The notes under the pieces are model-generated. The model was given only the letters and a program-made list of their open reading frames with translations, did not search any database and had not been told where the DNA came from. The translations under genes were made by a program, and so were the position numbers. A DNA stretch of 64,000 bases from Phlegmacium glaucopus. Its lineage: Eukaryota > Basidiomycota > Agaricomycetes > Agaricales > Cortinariaceae. Location of the stretch: NCBI GenBank assembly GCA_015039465.1, contig MU130318.1, positions 11,538-75,537 on the forward strand. Reading direction: 5' to 3'. Below, piece by piece: positions 45,439-57,271 of this stretch. The stretch's first letter is position 1, and every line of letters starts with the position of its first letter.

Positions 45439-46520
45439 TTAAACATTACGATGCTCGACGCACACAATAATTTGTTGACCAAGAATATTGAGAGGATGTG
45501 TGTTATCATCCAAGACAGTCACATTGACTTTGCCTCCACACATGCGTGGTACGGCTTGGCTGGCAGTCGAAGCGAAGCCGGCACGGGCCCATCGAACTAG
45601 AAATCCTGGTCCATTTGATTTCTGAGGGCCAGGTGGAGCAACAGCTCGAGTATGGCCAAGGCAGTTACATGGATAGGACAAGGTCGCAGATCCAGGAGCA
45701 GAAGGGTCTGGTAATACCATTGCATCCCCAAGTCTAAAGATTGGGGGGGGGGGAATATATCACATACAACGTGCAAATTAAGAACGAATACGAACTCGAA
45801 AGAGAGGCGAGCGATCTTTCGCAGATCTTTAGCGACGAGATAGATGCGTTTGGTGTTATTGATGGAAGATACGGCGACGATAGTATGAGAACCATGGAAT
45901 TGAAGAAATTGAGTCCCCTCGTTGCTGGCAGGATACGAGGAAAGGGCCTTTGACTTTAAAGCATCATAAAGCGAGCTGGCAGTTTGATAATCCTGAACGT
46001 TTGTGGCCTAGCAGCATGTAAAAAAAGGATTCCGTCCAACGAAGATATATTCACTCACCGATTTGACAGTGGCTATAGGCAGTGGCTTCTTGCCGTGTCG
46101 TCGAATAATTGGCTTTAAGCTAGCTTTCATCATCTTCATGGCCACTTTCCGCTCTTCTCCTTCAAGCTCGTACAGAGATTTTTGGGCCCCCCTCGTATCA
46201 CCCTCAACAACCTTTCGGCTCTCGTCACGTTGGGTGCTACTGCACGCGTTTTCTCCTTTCATCGACGCGCCTGTCGTGTCACATTTTCTATTGTGAACGT
46301 CCGTACGTGCAAGGACTGCCGTAGTTTGCATTTCCTTTATTTTTAGGCGCATTCGCTCTCGTTTTACCTTGTTTTTCGCCCGACATGCATTACAAGTCTT
46401 GAATGGCAAGTTAATGTCGATCGCTTGTCTGCATCTGCCGCATCTCCTGTAGTCAACTACACGGTCCATGGCATCAAGGAGCTGTTTCGTAGTAGCAGTC
46501 TGGTTTAATACACTGTCCAT
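45439..46520 (-). CDS. Unrecognised CxxC-zinc-finger protein family, member 2
   Basis: Probable start ATG 46520 (MDSVLNQTATTKQLLDAMD). The finger is RCGRCRQ ... FKTCNACRAKNKVKRER, then an acidic/basic helical region. Exon 1 ends ATVKS at a GTGAGT donor (about 46059). The next exon encodes TNVQDYQTASSLYDALKS, GTQFLQFHGSHTIVAVSS, RIYLVAKDLRK. The last encodes LPDPSAPGSATLSYPCNC, GGKVNVTVLDDNTHPLNILGQ, IIVCVEHRNV with a stop at 45439. It is paralogous along its whole length to the plus-strand gene at 43965, and the two are tail to tail about 560 bp apart. Better splice support than member 1, so this may be the functional copy. Confidence 0.55.
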
Positions 46521-47304
46521 GGTGTCAAGGAGTTGAGTAATGCTTAGTGGATGTCTTTGAAGTCCTGTCACAGTTTTGGGAAAGTCAATGTCCACGTGAT
46601 GTGACAGATACGCGTCGAAAATAAAATTGCCAAAAAAAACTTGTAGTGTATTACATATGTAATATGTATTGTAGCATCCAATCTCAAGCTTTGTAATTTT
46701 ATAATGACAGCTACTAGTAGAGGTATCGCTCCATTGTGAGTACCCCAAAATTCGCCGGTGTTCATAAGGTCGACCCCATGACCAAATTTTTGACTATTTA
46801 ATTGATTCCATGTGGCATGTGAGCATTATGGTTAAAATTTATTTATGCCTTTCTACGGAGAAAAATGCCATATACATATGTTTGCGCTTTCGTGAAAGAC
46901 CGGATTCCTAACTTCTGACTGACTTTACACCAGCAGCCTAAGCAAATTTCAGTGCTCACTTCTTCAAGTTTACCCCGGCAACGACGGGTATTCCATGGAC
47001 TTAGAAGATGATCGGTGAAGAAGTACGACTATTCACAACGATTCCAATTGTTCAACTCTCAAAGCTTAAACTTTTCTTTACTCCACTACTGCGCAGATAG
47101 AAGTAGAGTAGATAGAAACATCCAGAAAAAAATGGAATACAAATCAGAACACTCAAGCAACTTTGAGTAAGAAACAGAATCAAGGCCGGATCTAAATCAT
47201 GGGGACAAGGGACTTTTTTTTTGTATTTATAACCACGTCTGTGATCTATCTACAACGCCTGCGAAACAAATTTGACTTGAAATGTTACTGTCTAACTTCA
47301 GGTG

Positions 47305-48326
47305 TTAGTCACCGATGGTCGATGGTAGGATGTCAAAACAGGCACGGATTTGTCGGAGTGTGGTCACGCGACCATAATTTTGACCACCACAGCCTTCCTT
47401 CGTACACTTGGTTTCCCAACAAGCCAATGCTTCTGGCCAATCGGCAGCGCCACCAACCTCAACGCATATGGTGTCGCCCAGTGGTCGTCTATCCATTTCG
47501 AGGAATATGGCATTTTTGAACTCTCGCCAGGTACGGTTATCCAACTCAGTCACACCACAACGATGACAATGATACGATGAACTAACGTGGCGAAAATCAG
47601 TTATGGTATCTATATATAATAATAACGTCATACGTAATACACGTACCTATTTCCGGCCACAAATCTTTCGGGACTGTTAAGAAGTCGTCGAAATATATCT
47701 CGGCGCTTCCGGTGAAGGTTGAGTAGTGGCAGGAGATCTTTAGAAGATAGCTGATTGAGAGAATGAGCATGTATAGGGTCGTACAAGTCGAGAGTAAGCG
47801 TATGTGTAGACGCGAGCTTGGCTTCGTAATCCCAGCCATAGTGCCTTGACAACGCATAACATCTGATGGGGTGTTGGTCTAAGATTTGCGATGAGCTGAA
47901 AGCTGAACGCAGGCTTGTGATAGGTCGTTGGGTGTCCCACTTTTCTGCTAGAGCCAAGATGGCTTCTATTTTATCGAACGAGGTCCGAGGTGATATAGGG
48001 AAACCGTAAATGAGTTGGAGAACGTGTTCCATGGGGAAATCTGCCTCGTATACGTCTAAAATATCTGGGTATGACTTGGTGTTGTTACTCGATGTCGCAT
48101 CATGATAATTAAGAGATGGGCGACAAGTTTTAGGTTGGGGTAGGCTGAATATGGTATCGAATAGTCCTGAGCTTGTGCGCAATGTGTACGAGTGAAGTCG
48201 GTAGAGCGTTCCCTCAGTTGAACGAAGGGTTACGTCGCCGTCGGGGTAGGAGAAGAGGGGATGATAGGAACTCTTGCATGGAGTTTCTGCTGAGGTTTTC
48301 AGTGTACAGAGTGTAGACGCAGCCAT
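47305..48326 (-). CDS. BTB/POZ domain protein with Cys-rich C-terminus
   Basis: Two exons: 48326-47647 and 47581-47305 (GTACGT donor, intron 65 nt, phase preserved). The N-terminal half is a fungal-type BTB domain: HPLFSYPDGDVTLRSTEG, LYRLHSYTLRTSSGLF, then EADFPMEHVLQLIYGFPI, and helical repeats AILALAEKWD, IRCYALSRHYGWDYEA, LLNLHRKRRDIFRRLL. The second exon adds YHCHRCGVTELD and CWETKCTKEGCGG, a possible zinc-binding tail. BTB domains mediate dimerisation and Cul3 contacts, and this class is expanded in mushrooms. All landmarks are intact. Confidence 0.85.
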
Positions 48327-50175
48327 TTCACTAGAGACACTAATGGTGGCAGTTTAAAGATGAGGGAAGTGGGGGGAAGACCGTTTAAATATGATCGTGT
48401 ATGCAGGATACTTTAAATTTTTGGAACCGTAGTTCCCTGCTTTGGATGCACGTGGGAGAAGAGACGGAGGTATGTAAAGTGGATCGAGGGTCATGGAAAT
48501 TGATGATGAGATGTGTGTCGTCGATTACCGTAAGTATATGACAGGGATCGTATGGTGTCGTGAGACGGTATGTTGCATGGGCCCAATTTAGCGAACAGGG
48601 TGTAGCAAAGAGATTGGTGAGAAAAAAACATGTATGACTTCATCTGGATGGTTGATTTTCAAAAATACAGGGCAAATGCCAAGTTATCTTCGGGTTTGTG
48701 TCCGAAACATGGATCCACTGACCACTGTACAAAATATCATTACCTCCGCAGTTTGAGTCACGTGGAACAATATGGGCAATTGGGAACGAACCATTGGCTA
48801 CACCGGAGATTCACGAAACACTCCAGATAGACTTTACTTTAACATATCCCACCTGATCAGTCCCCGCTGCAGGTCAACGACAGCTTGGGAGTCCTCGTTT
48901 CTCAGTCCTTGCTAAACTAGGGATCAGGAGACCCGATGTGACACTATGGCAAGGTTGACTGTGGTAATTCTTCAGGTCGCTTAGTGTTTCACCTCGAACC
49001 TGACTATGAAGATATGACTGCAAAAAAGGGTGCAAGTTTCAAGTGAAAAATTGTTACATAAAGGTAGTAATTCTAACTAACCTTGATCGTAGCTTACTGA
49101 AAATGACCACAGAAGGAAGAGTAGAACGCAGAATCGTTCGTTTCCACCCAATCATCACATGTGAAAGCGATTTCATCGAAACAAAGCTCGAGATCACTAG
49201 AAGAGATTTGAAGAGCCAATGAGAACCAGTGAGAACATCAGAATCAAACATGGACGTAGGTTAGGTGGTGCCGTCAGGTTGTAAGTGTCGAACTGGAAGT
49301 GTCAATTTAAACTCCCAGGCACCCGCTAGAAGTATCTAGCGACGGTTTCAAGAGACCGCTGCCCTAGTGGTACCAGTTCGTAATGAAAGCAGTACTGAAG
49401 ATATGGATATGGTGAAAGTTAACCGCGACTGAGGGCTAGAGGTGAACTGGAGGGAGTTATGCCCTCATTGTAAAACGCGAGGGACAAGAGGAGCGCTCTA
49501 TTAACGCCGGTGTCGCTTCAACACGACGATAAGCGAAGCCGGTTGCTAATTGTGATAAGGTTGGATCTGCACGGTGACGGTCATGAGGTTTTCTAAAAAT
49601 TGAATGATTACCGATGGGGCGACCACGGAATTAGAGATGTCAGTCCCACTCGTCGTTCCGTAAATTTGTCGGGAGGTTGTGTTGAACGCACCCTGTGATC
49701 ACCAGTTCCTATGCACATAACACCAAACCCCACTACATAAACACCATCAAGACAATGCATAAGCTCATGTGAACACTATGTAAAAAAGAAGACACTCACA
49801 GAATATCTTCGAAATACAGTCTCCGAGGACATATTAGATCAACTCGAATCACTAACAAGCACACCTTTAGGGTCGAACATGGACAGAAAACTATAGACCA
49901 TTTGGGCGGCGAAGTCACTGTAGTCTGTCAGACTGTGAACATGAAGCAAGCCAAGCATGTCCTGCCACGACAACGTGTCTGTCAAACTTCGAGTCGGAGT
50001 TTCTATAGTTGTATTCCAGCATGGCCGTCACCCGTGCCTGCATTGCCGAGAACATGCGTAGAATCAGCTGACCCAGCGGTGATCAGACAAGACAGGCACT
50101 TGCCCCGAAAATCCACTTCTGTTATCTACGCTCCTACTTAAGTACTCGACATACCTAGTTGACACAGAGAGGTAA
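48327..50175. other. Gene-poor region
   Basis: No ORF with coding character on either strand; all are under 90 codons and overlap one another. The first 200 bases are the probable promoter of the BTB gene. I see nothing else I can support. Confidence 0.4.
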
Positions 50176-50874
50176 TCACTGCAAACCATATAATTCTGCG
50201 TAAGGATCCCAAGATGGGTCCGTGTGCCTTTCGTATTCCAAAAAGTCAGCAACGATCTTCGCAACTTCTTCTCCATAGATCTCGCCTATGAATGCGAAAA
50301 TTATATCAAGTCCTGCGCTAACCCCTGACGATGTCCATATATTTCCATCAACAACCCATCGAGCACGTGTAATCCACTGAACTTTCGGTCCAAGCTGGAT
50401 CGTCCTGGCCCAACTACGCTTGTTTGTGGTCGCCCTCTTTCCATCCAATAGACCTGCACGAGCAGCTAAACCCGACCCAGTACACACAGTGATTAGGTAC
50501 TTGAGAGTTGGGTAAACCTTTGCGATATATTCAACAACTTCCTCTACGTTGGCGGGGTCACGAGTTCCGATACCGCCAGGTATAAGCAACACATCGATTG
50601 GAGGTGCGGTTGAGAAAGTATGAGTAGGTTTAATGGACTGCCCAAAATCAGATCGAGGGTTTCCAAAAGCTCCAGGTAACTTGGTGGATATAGGGTCGAG
50701 CGTCTGAGCAATCACTGAAAGATTGAGTGGGTATGCAAGTGATAATGTATTCAGTGCATCCAATGGTCCAAAGATATCTAGGGCTTGATATCCTGGGTAG
50801 ATGACGACACCATATGCCAGAGGAACCGAACTCTCTGGACGGGCAGACTGTGGAAGCTCCAAGATGACTGACAT
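50176..50874 (-). CDS. DJ-1/PfpI family protein (isonitrile hydratase-like)
   Basis: Intronless frame of 232 codons from ATG 50874 (MSVILELPQSARPE); an in-frame ATG at 50913 would add 13 residues. The fold starts with AYGVVIYPGYQALDIFGPLD. PPIDVLLIPGGIGTRD follows, and the nucleophile elbow is YLITVCTGSGLAARAGLLDG, with the Cys in VCTGS and RATTNK after it, as in fungal ThiJ/PfpI and InhA-like proteins. VSAGLDIIFAFIGEIYGEEVA completes the domain. Members act as isonitrile hydratases, glyoxalases or chaperones; this one's substrate is unknown. The sequence is intact. Confidence 0.88.
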   Translation of the reverse strand: MSVILELPQSARPESSVPLAYGVVIYPGYQALDIFGPLDALNTLSLAYPLNLSVIAQTLDPISTKLPGAFGNPRSDFGQSIKPTHTFSTAPPIDVLLIPGGIGTRDPANVEEVVEYIAKVYPTLKYLITVCTGSGLAARAGLLDGKRATTNKRSWARTIQLGPKVQWITRARWVVDGNIWTSSGVSAGLDIIFAFIGEIYGEEVAKIVADFLEYERHTDPSWDPYAELYGLQ

Positions 50875-51770
50875 TAGCGAACCAGCTGAATCTGATACTA
50901 TCGTAGATATCACCGGTTCGCACTGTCAGTTCCAAGGTTGAGACTCAGCTGATTGGAGTGGCAGACAACGGGAAGCGTGGAAAACGGGATACAGCCTAAT
51001 ACCTGGAACAAAAAAAAAGAACACCTGACATACCCAGCAACGATGTCATTCGGGCCCGTGGGTGCAGAGATATTTCAAGAGTGTGAATCAATATGATCAG
51101 CGCGAACTCCTGATCTTTGATAGTATTCTGCGCCGCATATCAGCAACCCGCCAACAAAGTCACCGGGTTTTCCGGGTTTTAAGCGGGTTTTTTGGGTTTC
51201 CCTGACCTAAAAACCCCTGAAACCGATGGAAAATGGGTACTGGACAACTACTTTTGGGATAAACCAACCCAACTGTGGAAAAAGGTTTCTGAAAAAAGTG
51301 GTCTAGGTTTCGAGATTTTTCTAGGCTCTTTTTTTTTTTTTTTTTCCGGTCCAAAAACCTAGAGTAACGTTATTGACAACTTTAAGCTTACACATGGCAT
51401 ATATTTCGGCCGACGCATGATATTAATTGAATTGCGTACCTGATATTCGATTATACATAGCCACAGTGTACTCACTCTTTGTGCCATGTGGCAAGTGAAT
51501 ATAAATAACCTAACTGCAAGTGCTTGGAAATTTGGCGTTTGCATCTATATATGCCCGGAATATATAGCATAATAATAAGCAGTGTGTAAACGTCAGACCC
51601 GGGATCTCACTCAGACCTCTCGGAAGGACCATGGAGGACCATCCGTTGTCGCGCCATGGGAAGGTTAGAATATAGATAGCGTATTTGCCTCTGTTATGAA
51701 CTTTTTTTTGAACTTTTGCCGGTTGGGTCAAGCTGCGACCGCATCCAGGCAATTAGTGTTGCCTATGTCC
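50875..51770. other. Intergenic region with pyrimidine tract
   Basis: No gene is seen. A T17 run lies at about 51,329-51,345 and purine/pyrimidine-rich words with GGGTTTT repeats lie around 51,160-51,200. The T run is not 25 long and shows no duplicated flanks, so I do not class it with the A25 gaps. Confidence 0.4.
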
Positions 51771-52544
51771 AGGACCCCGGATAATAGGCGGAGAGGCCTG
51801 ATCTCGAAATCGGGTTTCTTGTCCGGACATGTTTTCGTGGTTTGTGTCCGGATCCTCCCTGGCCTCCACCAAATTTCTAAAATTTGTCCGGATTTGGGAT
51901 TTGGGTTGTTTTGTGCCTAAAATCTGTCTGGATGGCATCTGGAATGCTCTGGGGTGCTGCCAGAGCAAGGAAACAGTGAAAAAAGCTCCAATCTCTATTT
52001 TAATAACTATATACTGAGAATAGAGACCGTGACACCAATCCTCGTCTTTGACATTGATTCTAGCATTTTCACTCAGGCTGTGTGCACTTCACAGTGTTCA
52101 GGATCTGCTTTTCAGCTTGTTGAAAGCCAAATTGTTTAGTCTGAAGTTGCGCTGTCGCTGAAGAAATCACACAAAATTGACACCCGCTGAAGTAGCCAAA
52201 TAGTTGATTAGCAACAGCACAGATATTTGATGATTCAGTAATTGATGCATGCCCATTGTTTCCACAAAGCCCTTGGCTCTGGACGGCAGAAGGATAGCCC
52301 ATGTAATATTGTGCTCAAATTCTACTACTATACACCACAGGATAGATAACACTTGAGACACACTTTTGTGTCCGGATATTGGATTTGGGCTTTCCACCTT
52401 TAAAAATTCTTGTCCGGATAGTTGATCTGACCATTTCCTCCTAAGTACCCCCTTTTGTCCGGATTCTGCTCAGGCTGATTTGCCCAAATCCTTTTTTTTT
52501 GTCCGGAAACGGATCAGAGGTCTCACGCTATTGTCCGGGGTCCT
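51771..52544. mobile_element. Non-autonomous relative of the 24000-30390 transposon
   Basis: The termini AGGACCCCGGATAAT and ATTGTCCGGGGTCCT form an imperfect inverted repeat, flanked by the 8-bp duplication CTATGTCC (51763-51770 and 52545-52552). Inside both ends are multiple TTGTCCGGAT words, as in the large inner element, and the outer bases (AGGACCCC) agree with its TIR. There is no ORF. The two share size of duplication, terminal bases and subterminal motif, so this 774-bp element is probably mobilised by the Ulp1-type transposase. Confidence 0.8.
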
Positions 52545-55194
52545 CTATGTCCCCACCTAGTCGCCGACTCAGGATCCAAGGTACCCAAGGTACACAGTAA
52601 AACATTGAAGCCATCATGTTTGATGGAAATCAAAAAAACTAAATTTAGTCCACACATGATTTTTACACGCTGGTCCATCTGACTTTAAATCCCCATACCG
52701 CGCCGCTCCCACGGTTTTTTGGCTGAGTGCCTCAATTATACGCCGCTTGCACCACATATTTTGTGCACACCAAAGAAAAGCATAGATATTAGAAGCCCTT
52801 TGATTTTTTTTGATCAAAGATGGTGTCTTATTTCCCTTGGAATCGAGCTTGTATGCCTCATTTGCCAACCAATTCCTTTCTTTTTTTTCTTTCCCAAGAG
52901 CCCATATTTATGGAAAGTACTTTCCTTGTTCAAATGTTCAATTTCAGGGTTCAAAACAATCTGGGAGCTGTGAAATTACAATTTTATGTTGTAGAGTTTA
53001 GGGGAGGTCAAAATTTTCATAGAAATTAGCGTGGGAGGCTCAGATTTACTGGTCTGTATATCGCAGGATTTCTCCTTCATATACAGACGGTCACCGGTCT
53101 ATTCCTGAGCTTTCCCGAGACGCTTTTTAAACGTTAGACACTAAGACAGGCAGTGAAATTATTCGTGCGTCAAACCCGGCGCACATCACAAAAAGCCGAC
53201 GCCTGGTATAACAATGCTTAATATAGTGCCGGTACAAGCGCTCATTATCTAATTCTTCAAGCCCCTGCTCAAAACGCTTCACAGTCATTGAAGGTTTATC
53301 CCGAGTTCACGTACGATTTATTTTTAATTCAGGGCCTGGGACTCCGAATTTATAGGAGCAGTAAAGTTTTAAACTTTGAACAACTTAAAGTTCTCGGTCA
53401 TAAAATCACCCACACGGTGACTAAACACGCTTGGCATTAAACACTATCATTACACCCTAGGGTCCGAGTCCTTCAAAGGTAAATCAAAAGGCGTTGGGAG
53501 GGGGTAAACTCCCAATCATCACCCAGCTGACAACTAAAAAGTCTACTATGCTTTAAGTTTATCCATTCTGCGTTCTATACACACCGGACATTGGCTCTTT
53601 AAAACATCTTGAGAATAAAGCGTGATTGTATTCAAATTATTTATAACATCAGGCTTTATTCAGTGTTTTAATGAATCAGCATTTGCAATGTATATATAAT
53701 CTATTTTTGGAGCCTTGTATAATCATCAGTTCCGAGGTGTATCTAATTTTGTCATTATGGAGTAAATTTAAAACACGCAGATTATTTCCTGAGACTAATG
53801 TAACTCACTATCTGATGTACTTGGGTAGTGTCACACTTTCGTAGCTTTTGCAGAGGAGGAAAACGCCAAGTTAGAAAGTAAAGTAGGAAAAGCGCAGGTA
53901 TTTATAAATGAATCTTGTTGGAATTATTGTTGACTGCAATAGTAGCGTAAAGGACTAGTACTACTAACTTAATCACAGAATGTCTGATAACCGGACAGAC
54001 CTTATGTCGACAGTAGAAATAGCACCAGGGAGGAATGACCATTACTTGTTGAGCAATTGTCGGGTCGGAGTGATGAAGGTAGGTCGGCATCACGATCCAA
54101 TGGTTTGACAACTGCCACCGCCGGCTGAAGTTAGAACATCGATAAGGTTGGAAAAATATGGTTGACCTACAAGATATGGAACGAAACAAAAGTTGAAGAA
54201 GTATCGTAGTCCAACTTGCTCTGTCCAGATCTAGAGGTACAGGATAGATGACATGACTGCGAAGCCAACATTAGAAACAATTATCTTATTCCTCTCACGA
54301 GGTTTGAAAAGCGGCGATGAAGGTTTGAAGTGCTGCAATATTACATCATTGGCCAATACTGAGGATTGTTCAAATGAACTTAGTTTGCGGGCCGCTGCTT
54401 TGCCACACAGCAATACGAAACCTTACTTTTATTATGTAGTTCTATGTACTGGCTGCTAGCCTCTGAACTACGTTCAAAACCTGCAACCCACCCGGGCCAA
54501 CAACCACATCCGTCGACGGCATGATATGGCTCGAGATAATGCCGTACAGCGCCGTTCACCTGGCCACCATGACCTGCCTTCCAACATCTAATGCCTCCCC
54601 TGCACGCACAGGCGTCCCTCGTGTTGTCTTAGGGCTTAAGATCGTGTCGGTTGGGGTTAGCCTTCAATTTTGAGGGCTGCACTTCCAGGGTTTGGGTGAG
54701 GATTTATCGACATTTAAAAAGCACCTACAAGTCTTAATTCGCAGCAGTAGATAGTGAGCGCTAGTGCCAACTCGCACTACGGCCAGTCTACTGGCGCTCG
54801 ACGGCACGGCCCTCAGACACCAGACACTCCTTACTACACCTGCTCAACCGCCTCAACGATCCTCCATGAAAGCCCTTACGAAAAAAATCGACCCTTTCCT
54901 GGTACTTCTCTTCAATCCCTGTGCCTCCTTGACAGTATCAACATTGAACAAAATTCACATTTTAAATGCTCCGGTCATCAAGGCTGCCCTCGACTATCCA
55001 CACTCTCCCAGATTATCCCAGACTCAACGTAGATTGCGCTTCAACCTCGCATTCTAGCCAGGTTGTAGAGAAAATCCAACGGTTGGAAAGTACTCTAGGA
55101 ATTTATTATTCCAAATTCTCGTCATCTCATTGATATGTTTTCCTGCCCTGTGTTCTCAAAATGCATAATTCAATTGCTACTACGTCACGGTATC
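52545..55194. other. Gene-poor region with fragments
   Basis: No intact gene. A 30-40 bp fragment at about 54,447-54,480 (CTGGCTGCTAGCCTCTGAAC...) matches the second exon of the CxxC gene near 44,463 and is probably a dispersed relic. The stretch 54,754-55,057 has two overlapping ORFs with no recognisable domain. Confidence 0.4.
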
Positions 55195-57271
55195 TTAACT
55201 TCTAACTATGTAGATCCAAGACTCCCAAAAGTCTTTAGGAATCGCAGGCAGTCTTTTCGGAAGACGATCGGCTTCCTCGGGGAACGGTGACTCTTGTACG
55301 AGGCCTTTCAAGTCAACATACTTTGACGTGGCAAAAACTTTGAAGAAGGTAACCTCGTTTGGCTGGAATCGGATGGGATATCCACCCTCAGTACCATAGC
55401 CGATTGTGACTACCTCATTGGCACGCAGTGGTCCCTCTTTTTTAGGCTCGGGATGGTAAAATGACTAAAAAGTCTTTGAAATGAGCATTCCGTTTCCCTT
55501 TATGCCACAAATTAAACCTACGTACTGCAATTTCATAAGTGGCAGGATCAAAACCAAAGACATACGGAAAGAGAGGGGTCTGGTAGTTATGGACGCTAAG
55601 CGTGAAGCCAAATAGCGGGCTTATGTCAGTGATTTTCACTGCTGCTGTAACTTTGGGTCCCTTCTTGATATTGGTCTTTGGCCTTAGAGGCTTGCCCGAT
55701 GTAAAGAGATCTTTCCCATTTTCGGCCGGAAAGTAGATAAGTTCTGAATCTCCACCCATTGACAAACGTTCAAGTTTGACTTGCAATTTGTCGCCTATAG
55801 TACTGGAGCTGCTTCGAAGAAGAAGGTGAAAATTGAAGCGAGTTACCGCGTCAATTATAGTCGAGATGTGTGAATTTGGAGTAGAGAGTCCTAAAGAGTT
55901 ATCTTCTGGAGTGAATTGAATGTTGCTTTCTGCATAATGAGGGATAAGTTCGTCCTGCCTTTCTAGCTTCATGCCTCCATGCGGAGATCGAGAAATTACA
56001 ACGTCATAATCGAGCGAATCCGAGGGACGATCATAGGGCGATTGGCGGACGAACACCTTTGGATGAAATTGATTCCATTTGGTCACACCAGCTTTTGCAT
56101 CATCCTTCAAGAACATCCTACCAAGTTTCTTGAAACTGGAGCTAAGAGGCGAGACATGAAACGGTTTCAACCCTTCAAAGCACTCCTCGCCGCTAGTGAT
56201 TGTGAACTCTGTCTCCTCATCAACTCCATGAATGGTGCCAGCGGGCACTGAGAACGTCTCGTTCTTGCTTAACGATACCGGGAATTGACGGCCAAGGTCT
56301 GTCATGCTGAAAAGAATCCTTGTCTTGTTATCCCCTTCCACATATGGAGTTTGCTTTGGTAACCGTGACTTGTTCTCTGGTCGCTCCAGAGTGTGGAATA
56401 GACCAATATATGTGGTTTCGGTAAGATTGCGTCCAGGTTGTCGGAGAATATTTAGGAGGAGACTGGTGAAAGCCCCGCTACGGTGGCCACCTGTCGATAT
56501 TTCATAGGCGAGCTCATCATGCTGGCATGCAGCAAGGAGAATGTGCGATGTTAGTGGAGGATATGGAAGGTGGTGGTCTTGGATTTCTGTAGGGGATCTA
56601 GCACAGTCTAGATTCCAGATGTCTTCGTCAAGGCCTTTTGGAAAGGGCGAATCAGGAGGTGCGAGGAAACGTGAATCCTCTAAATCCGAGTTGTTTATCC
56701 GGCCCATCCCTCCAGAATGACATGAATCAAATATTGCCGTCTGAAATCAATCATCAGCAGATATTGAAATGTGTAATGATAAAAACCAACAATGTTGTTT
56801 CCTTTGATGGACGCCAGTTGCCTCATGAGGGAGGCAATAGTGCGATCAGGGATTCCGCGTACTCCTGCCACTCTATCGTCATATGGACAGATCGTTTCCA
56901 TGTTATTATTTCCGGCAAGGGAGTTTTCCGCGGGAGCTTCGTAGCTACCATGACCAGCAAAGTAGAAAACTATGGTGTCGTTCCGGTGTATATCTTGGTT
57001 GTTAATGAAGTGTTCCTCGAACGTAGATAAAATGTTCTTTCGCGTTGCTTCCTCATCCCATAGATGTTTTATATGAAGCGGGTTTGCATGAAGGGACTCC
57101 GTTAAGAACCTGCAAACGTTTCCGCTGTCCTTTATACATCCTTTGAGATTGCGTATTTTGGCATCCTTGTATTTATTGATCCCGATAATCAAGGCAAACA
57201 CGTGGTTGTTGACTATAGTATCTGCAGAATGCTGATATTGCCAAACTGTTTCCCCTAGACTGGGATGGCAA
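55195..57271 (-). CDS. Caspase-like (peptidase C14) protein
   Basis: The exon with VFALIIGINKYKD opens after an acceptor at about 57,272 (CHPSLGETVWQYQHSAD precedes it). It continues CIKDSGNVCRFL, DTIVFYFAGHGSYEAP (catalytic His) and ends KGNNI. After an intron, TAIFDSCHSGGMGRI holds the catalytic Cys. HILLAACQHDELAYE, GGHRSGAFTSLLLNIL and QTPYVEGDNKTRILF complete the caspase fold. A long C-terminal region follows with a last exon (about 55,440-55,195: FYHPEPKKEGPLRANE, EVTFFKVFATSKYVDLKG, DFWESWIYIVRS). The layout is that of mushroom caspase-domain proteins, whose roles in cell death or heterokaryon reactions are presumed. Further 5' exons are likely up to about 57,500 (GHPGGTFLSDLNQLS at about 57,340-57,400), so the start is not fixed. 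Confidence 0.8.

Noticed and set aside
45410..45756. Two G10 runs (about 45,411 and 45,747) as joins
   Set aside because: No duplicated or truncated sequence on either side. They lie in intergenic or intronic parts of the CxxC locus.
51329..51345. T17 run as a further gap placeholder
   Set aside because: Length is 17, not 25, and flanks are unique within the window.
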